Source of the DNA: Archangium violaceum Cb vi76
GTDB taxonomy: Bacteria; Myxococcota; Myxococcia; Myxococcales; Myxococcaceae
DNA: 34,382 nt
Assembly: GCF_000733295.1 (NCBI RefSeq)
Contig: NZ_JPMI01000132.1
Span: 1-34,382, forward strand
Reading direction: 5' to 3'
Shown here: positions 32,433 through 34,382 of the stretch, piece after piece
How positions within the stretch are numbered: position 1 is the stretch's first letter
Layout: every line of letters starts with the position of its first letter
The notes under the pieces: generated by a model
Database searches by the model: none
Told to the model about the DNA's origin: nothing
What the model saw: only the letters and a program-made list of their open reading frames with translations
Position numbers and translations under genes: made by a program

Positions 32433-32852
32433 GCAGGGCTCCTGGATGACCCCACCCCGAGCGGCGGGGGGCGTGGAAGATGCACCACGCCGCGCCCTGG
32501 TGGAAGTGGGGATTCCACGAAAGTTGTCCTTCTTCTCGCGGAACCAACTTCCAGGGATTCTCATGGGCCGGGAAGCCTGGCGGCCCATGGGCGGCAGGCG
32601 CTTTGTCGAAGGGCGCCAGCCGCACCGGGCGTCCCTCCCGCAGGGACTGGTAGCGCGCGCTCCTTTCAGCCGTTGGGCTCTTCCTGGCGGACGGGGTGAG
32701 GGGGTGGCCCTCCGGGCGTGTCTGTTACAGTGTGGGGAACCTGCGCGCCGGAAGTCGGGGGGATACGGGCGCGCGCCGGGTGGGCGCACGGGTGGCGGGA
32801 CGGGGTTGTCTCCTGACATCGGGAACGCAGGCCACAGCTTGTTGGAGGAGGA
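32433..32852. other. 420-bp divergent regulatory region
   Basis: No gene is supported in this stretch. It should contain promoters for the leftward secreted protein and the rightward histidine kinase. A 6-bp inverted repeat GTGGAA-N7-TTCCAC lies at 32500-32518, nearer the leftward gene. Confidence 0.5.
32723..32731 (+). promoter_or_regulatory. Putative extended -10 box for the histidine kinase
   Basis: TGT-TACAGT, hexamer at 32726-32731, about 120 bases before the ATG at 32853. No convincing -35 is seen. Confidence 0.35.
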
Positions 32853-34235
32853 ATGCGTTCACCCGAGAAGGGGCAGGAGCCCGGGACGGCGGCGGGCCGG
32901 ATACGTGCGCGGTTGGACTTGTTCGTGCTCGGACTGGTCGTCGCCGCCCACGTGATGGCGGTGGTCTCCATCTGGGGCCAGTGGGAGCGCATCGGCATCA
33001 TCTCGGCCATGTTCGTGGGGGTGGCCTGCATCAACTTCGTCATCGCGCGGCGGTTTCCGGCCGAGCGGGCGAGGACGGCCGAGGCCCTCCGGATGACGTT
33101 CAACCTGCTCGTCTCCATGCCCATCTACGGCCACTTCACCGGGTGGGCGCTTCCGGTGTGGATCCACCTGCCGCTCAACAGCCTGTGGGTGGGCGGGTTC
33201 ATCGACATGTGGTCGCGGGTGCGGCTGATGGTGTTGCTCCTGGCGGTGGTGGGCTTCGCGCTGTTCGAGGGGTGTCCGCCGGCCGTGCCGCTCACCTTCC
33301 TGGTGATGTCGGTGGCGCTCGCGGGCATCTCGGAGGCGCGCATCCACCTCAACCAGCTCACGACGAACGACCTGGAGCAGCGCAACCAGGAGCTGGCCAA
33401 GGCGTTGGCGGAGCTGGATCTGGCGCACCGGCGGGCTCGCGAGCAGGAGCGGCTGAGCAGCCTGGGCATGCTGGCGGCGGGCATCGCGCACGAAATCAAC
33501 AACCCGATGAGCTACGTGAAGAGCAACATCCACACGCTCCATCAGGAGATGAAGGAGCAGCAGGAGCTGCCCGGGCCGCTGCGCGAGTACGTGACGGAGG
33601 TGTTGCCGCAGACGTTGGATGGCATCAAGCGGGTGTGCTCCATCGTGGCGGACCTGAGGCGCTTCGCGCGGGGAGACCCCGAGGCGCTCGTCGAGTACGA
33701 CCTGAACGAGGAGGTGCGGGCATCGCTGCGCATCACCCGGAGCCGGGTGCTGCCGGAGTGCGACGTGGTGATCGAGTTGGGGGAGTTGCTGCCGATGCTC
33801 GGGCACCCGAGGCAGATTTCGCAGGTGGTGGTGAACCTGCTCATCAACGCGGCGCAGGCGATGAAGGGGCGGGGCACGGTGTACGTGTCCACGCGGCCGG
33901 ACGGCGAGGATGACGTGGTGTTGACGGTGAGGGACACCGGGGTGGGGATGGCGCCGGAGGTGTTGGCCAACCTCTTCCAGCCCTTCTTCACGACGAAGCC
34001 GGCGGGAGAGGGGACGGGGCTGGGGTTGGCGGTGGTGCACGGCATCATCACGGCGCACGGCGGACGCATCCGGGTGGAGAGCCAGCCCGGGGAGGGGAGC
34101 ACCTTCACGGTGCGGCTGCCCCGGGTGCCGCCGATGAAGTTCATCGCCGCGCAGGAGATGCCGGAGCAGCCGGGCGCCTCGACGATTCACGTGTTCCAGG
34201 GGCCGCTGGCGCGCGAACGGCGGGAGGAGGGCTAG
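32853..34235 (+). CDS. Membrane-bound sensor histidine kinase (460 aa)
   Basis: Residues 21-160 contain about five membrane helices (for example LFVLGLVVAAHVMAVVSIW and LMVLLLAVVGFALF), likely the sensor module. A coiled coil (about 172-200) leads to the H-box SSLGMLAAGIAHEINNPMSY with phospho-acceptor H213. The ATPase domain has N332 (NLLINAAQAM), DTGVGM (361-366), FQPFFTTK and [10 protein letters not shown] (385-394). All catalytic elements are present. The C-terminal 35 residues extend past the domain. The start is backed by GGAGGAGGA immediately upstream. No response regulator is adjacent, so it is an orphan kinase in this window. Its kinase core resembles the H-box-less kinase at 30883, suggesting related paralogs. 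Confidence 0.93.
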   Translation: MRSPEKGQEPGTAAGRIRARLDLFVLGLVVAAHVMAVVSIWGQWERIGIISAMFVGVACINFVIARRFPAERARTAEALRMTFNLLVSMPIYGHFTGWALPVWIHLPLNSLWVGGFIDMWSRVRLMVLLLAVVGFALFEGCPPAVPLTFLVMSVALAGISEARIHLNQLTTNDLEQRNQELAKALAELDLAHRRAREQERLSSLGMLAAGIAHEINNPMSYVKSNIHTLHQEMKEQQELPGPLREYVTEVLPQTLDGIKRVCSIVADLRRFARGDPEALVEYDLNEEVRASLRITRSRVLPECDVVIELGELLPMLGHPRQISQVVVNLLINAAQAMKGRGTVYVSTRPDGEDDVVLTVRDTGVGMAPEVLANLFQPFFTTKPAGEGTGLGLAVVHGIITAHGGRIRVESQPGEGSTFTVRLPRVPPMKFIAAQEMPEQPGASTIHVFQGPLARERREEG

Positions 34236-34293
34236 GTGGGGAAGCCGGCCGCGTCCTCCGGAGAGGTGTATCCGTCACTCCTCCCTCGCCCTC

Positions 34294-34376
34294 CGGGAGA
34301 GGGTCGGGGTGAGGGTATCGGGTGAACCCGGGTTGAACCCTCTGTCCACAGCGTGGGCCACGGATTGAAGAACGGA
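34294..34376. repeat. Dispersed repeat, second copy (REP core inverted)
   Basis: Bases 34294-34315 are the exact reverse complement of the REP-like core at 661-682. Bases 34327-34376 match the block at 603-652 in direct orientation at about 80% identity. The copy lies 59 bases after the histidine kinase stop, in the last, gene-free 147 bases of the window. Confidence 0.75.
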
Positions 34377-34382
34377 CCCGGA

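Overview
The window is about 34.4 kb of very GC-rich DNA with strong G/C bias at third codon positions and long antisense shadow reading frames. The gene families (Uma2-type nucleases, giant HEAT-repeat proteins, pseudokinase-like membrane proteins with C-terminal Cys motifs, many histidine kinases) suggest a myxobacterium, probably of the Cystobacter/Archangium/Myxococcus group. This is inferred from gene content and style; I saw no rRNA, tRNA or CRISPR.

Layout. 1-2747: a small unknown gene with a textbook intrinsic terminator, a dispersed repeat, and a leftward 674-aa unknown protein. 2945-9981: a tight rightward five-gene operon encoding a small SWIM-like Cys/His protein, an unknown 536-aa protein, a MoxR-type AAA+ ATPase, a DUF5682 protein and a VWA (MIDAS) protein. 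The last three follow the order of E. coli yehL-yehM-yehP as I remember it. 9971-13160: an arginase-family hydrolase and an M28 membrane peptidase, divergently transcribed from overlapping start codons. 13196-21510: a leftward two-gene operon, a 2157-aa WD40+HEAT protein translationally coupled to a canonical SWIM zinc-finger protein. 21608-23387: a frameshifted gene, a Uma2 nuclease gene bracketed by direct repeats, and gene-tail remnants. 23303-26026: a second HEAT-like protein (907 aa), leftward. 26210-28525: an SRPBCC protein, a membrane protein with a kinase-like N terminus, and a UPF0175/PIN toxin-antitoxin pair. 28741-34235: a GT4 glycosyltransferase, a second Uma2 protein, a histidine kinase lacking its H-box, a secreted unknown protein and an intact membrane histidine kinase.

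The most interesting unit is the 3-26 kb block. It has the look of a MoxR/VWA chaperone-type NTPase system with DUF5682 as a possible effector, two separate SWIM-type modules, and two very large repeat scaffolds. The two scaffold genes share an identical 19-bp element just upstream of their starts. The five-gene operon has a perfect inverted repeat positioned as an operator in its promoter. Comparative genomics has suggested roles in conflict or stress response for MoxR/VWA systems; nothing in this sequence proves the function here.

Limits: homology calls rest on recognised motifs, not on searches. Promoter calls are by eye. Start codons were chosen from ribosome-binding sites, overlaps and domain starts.
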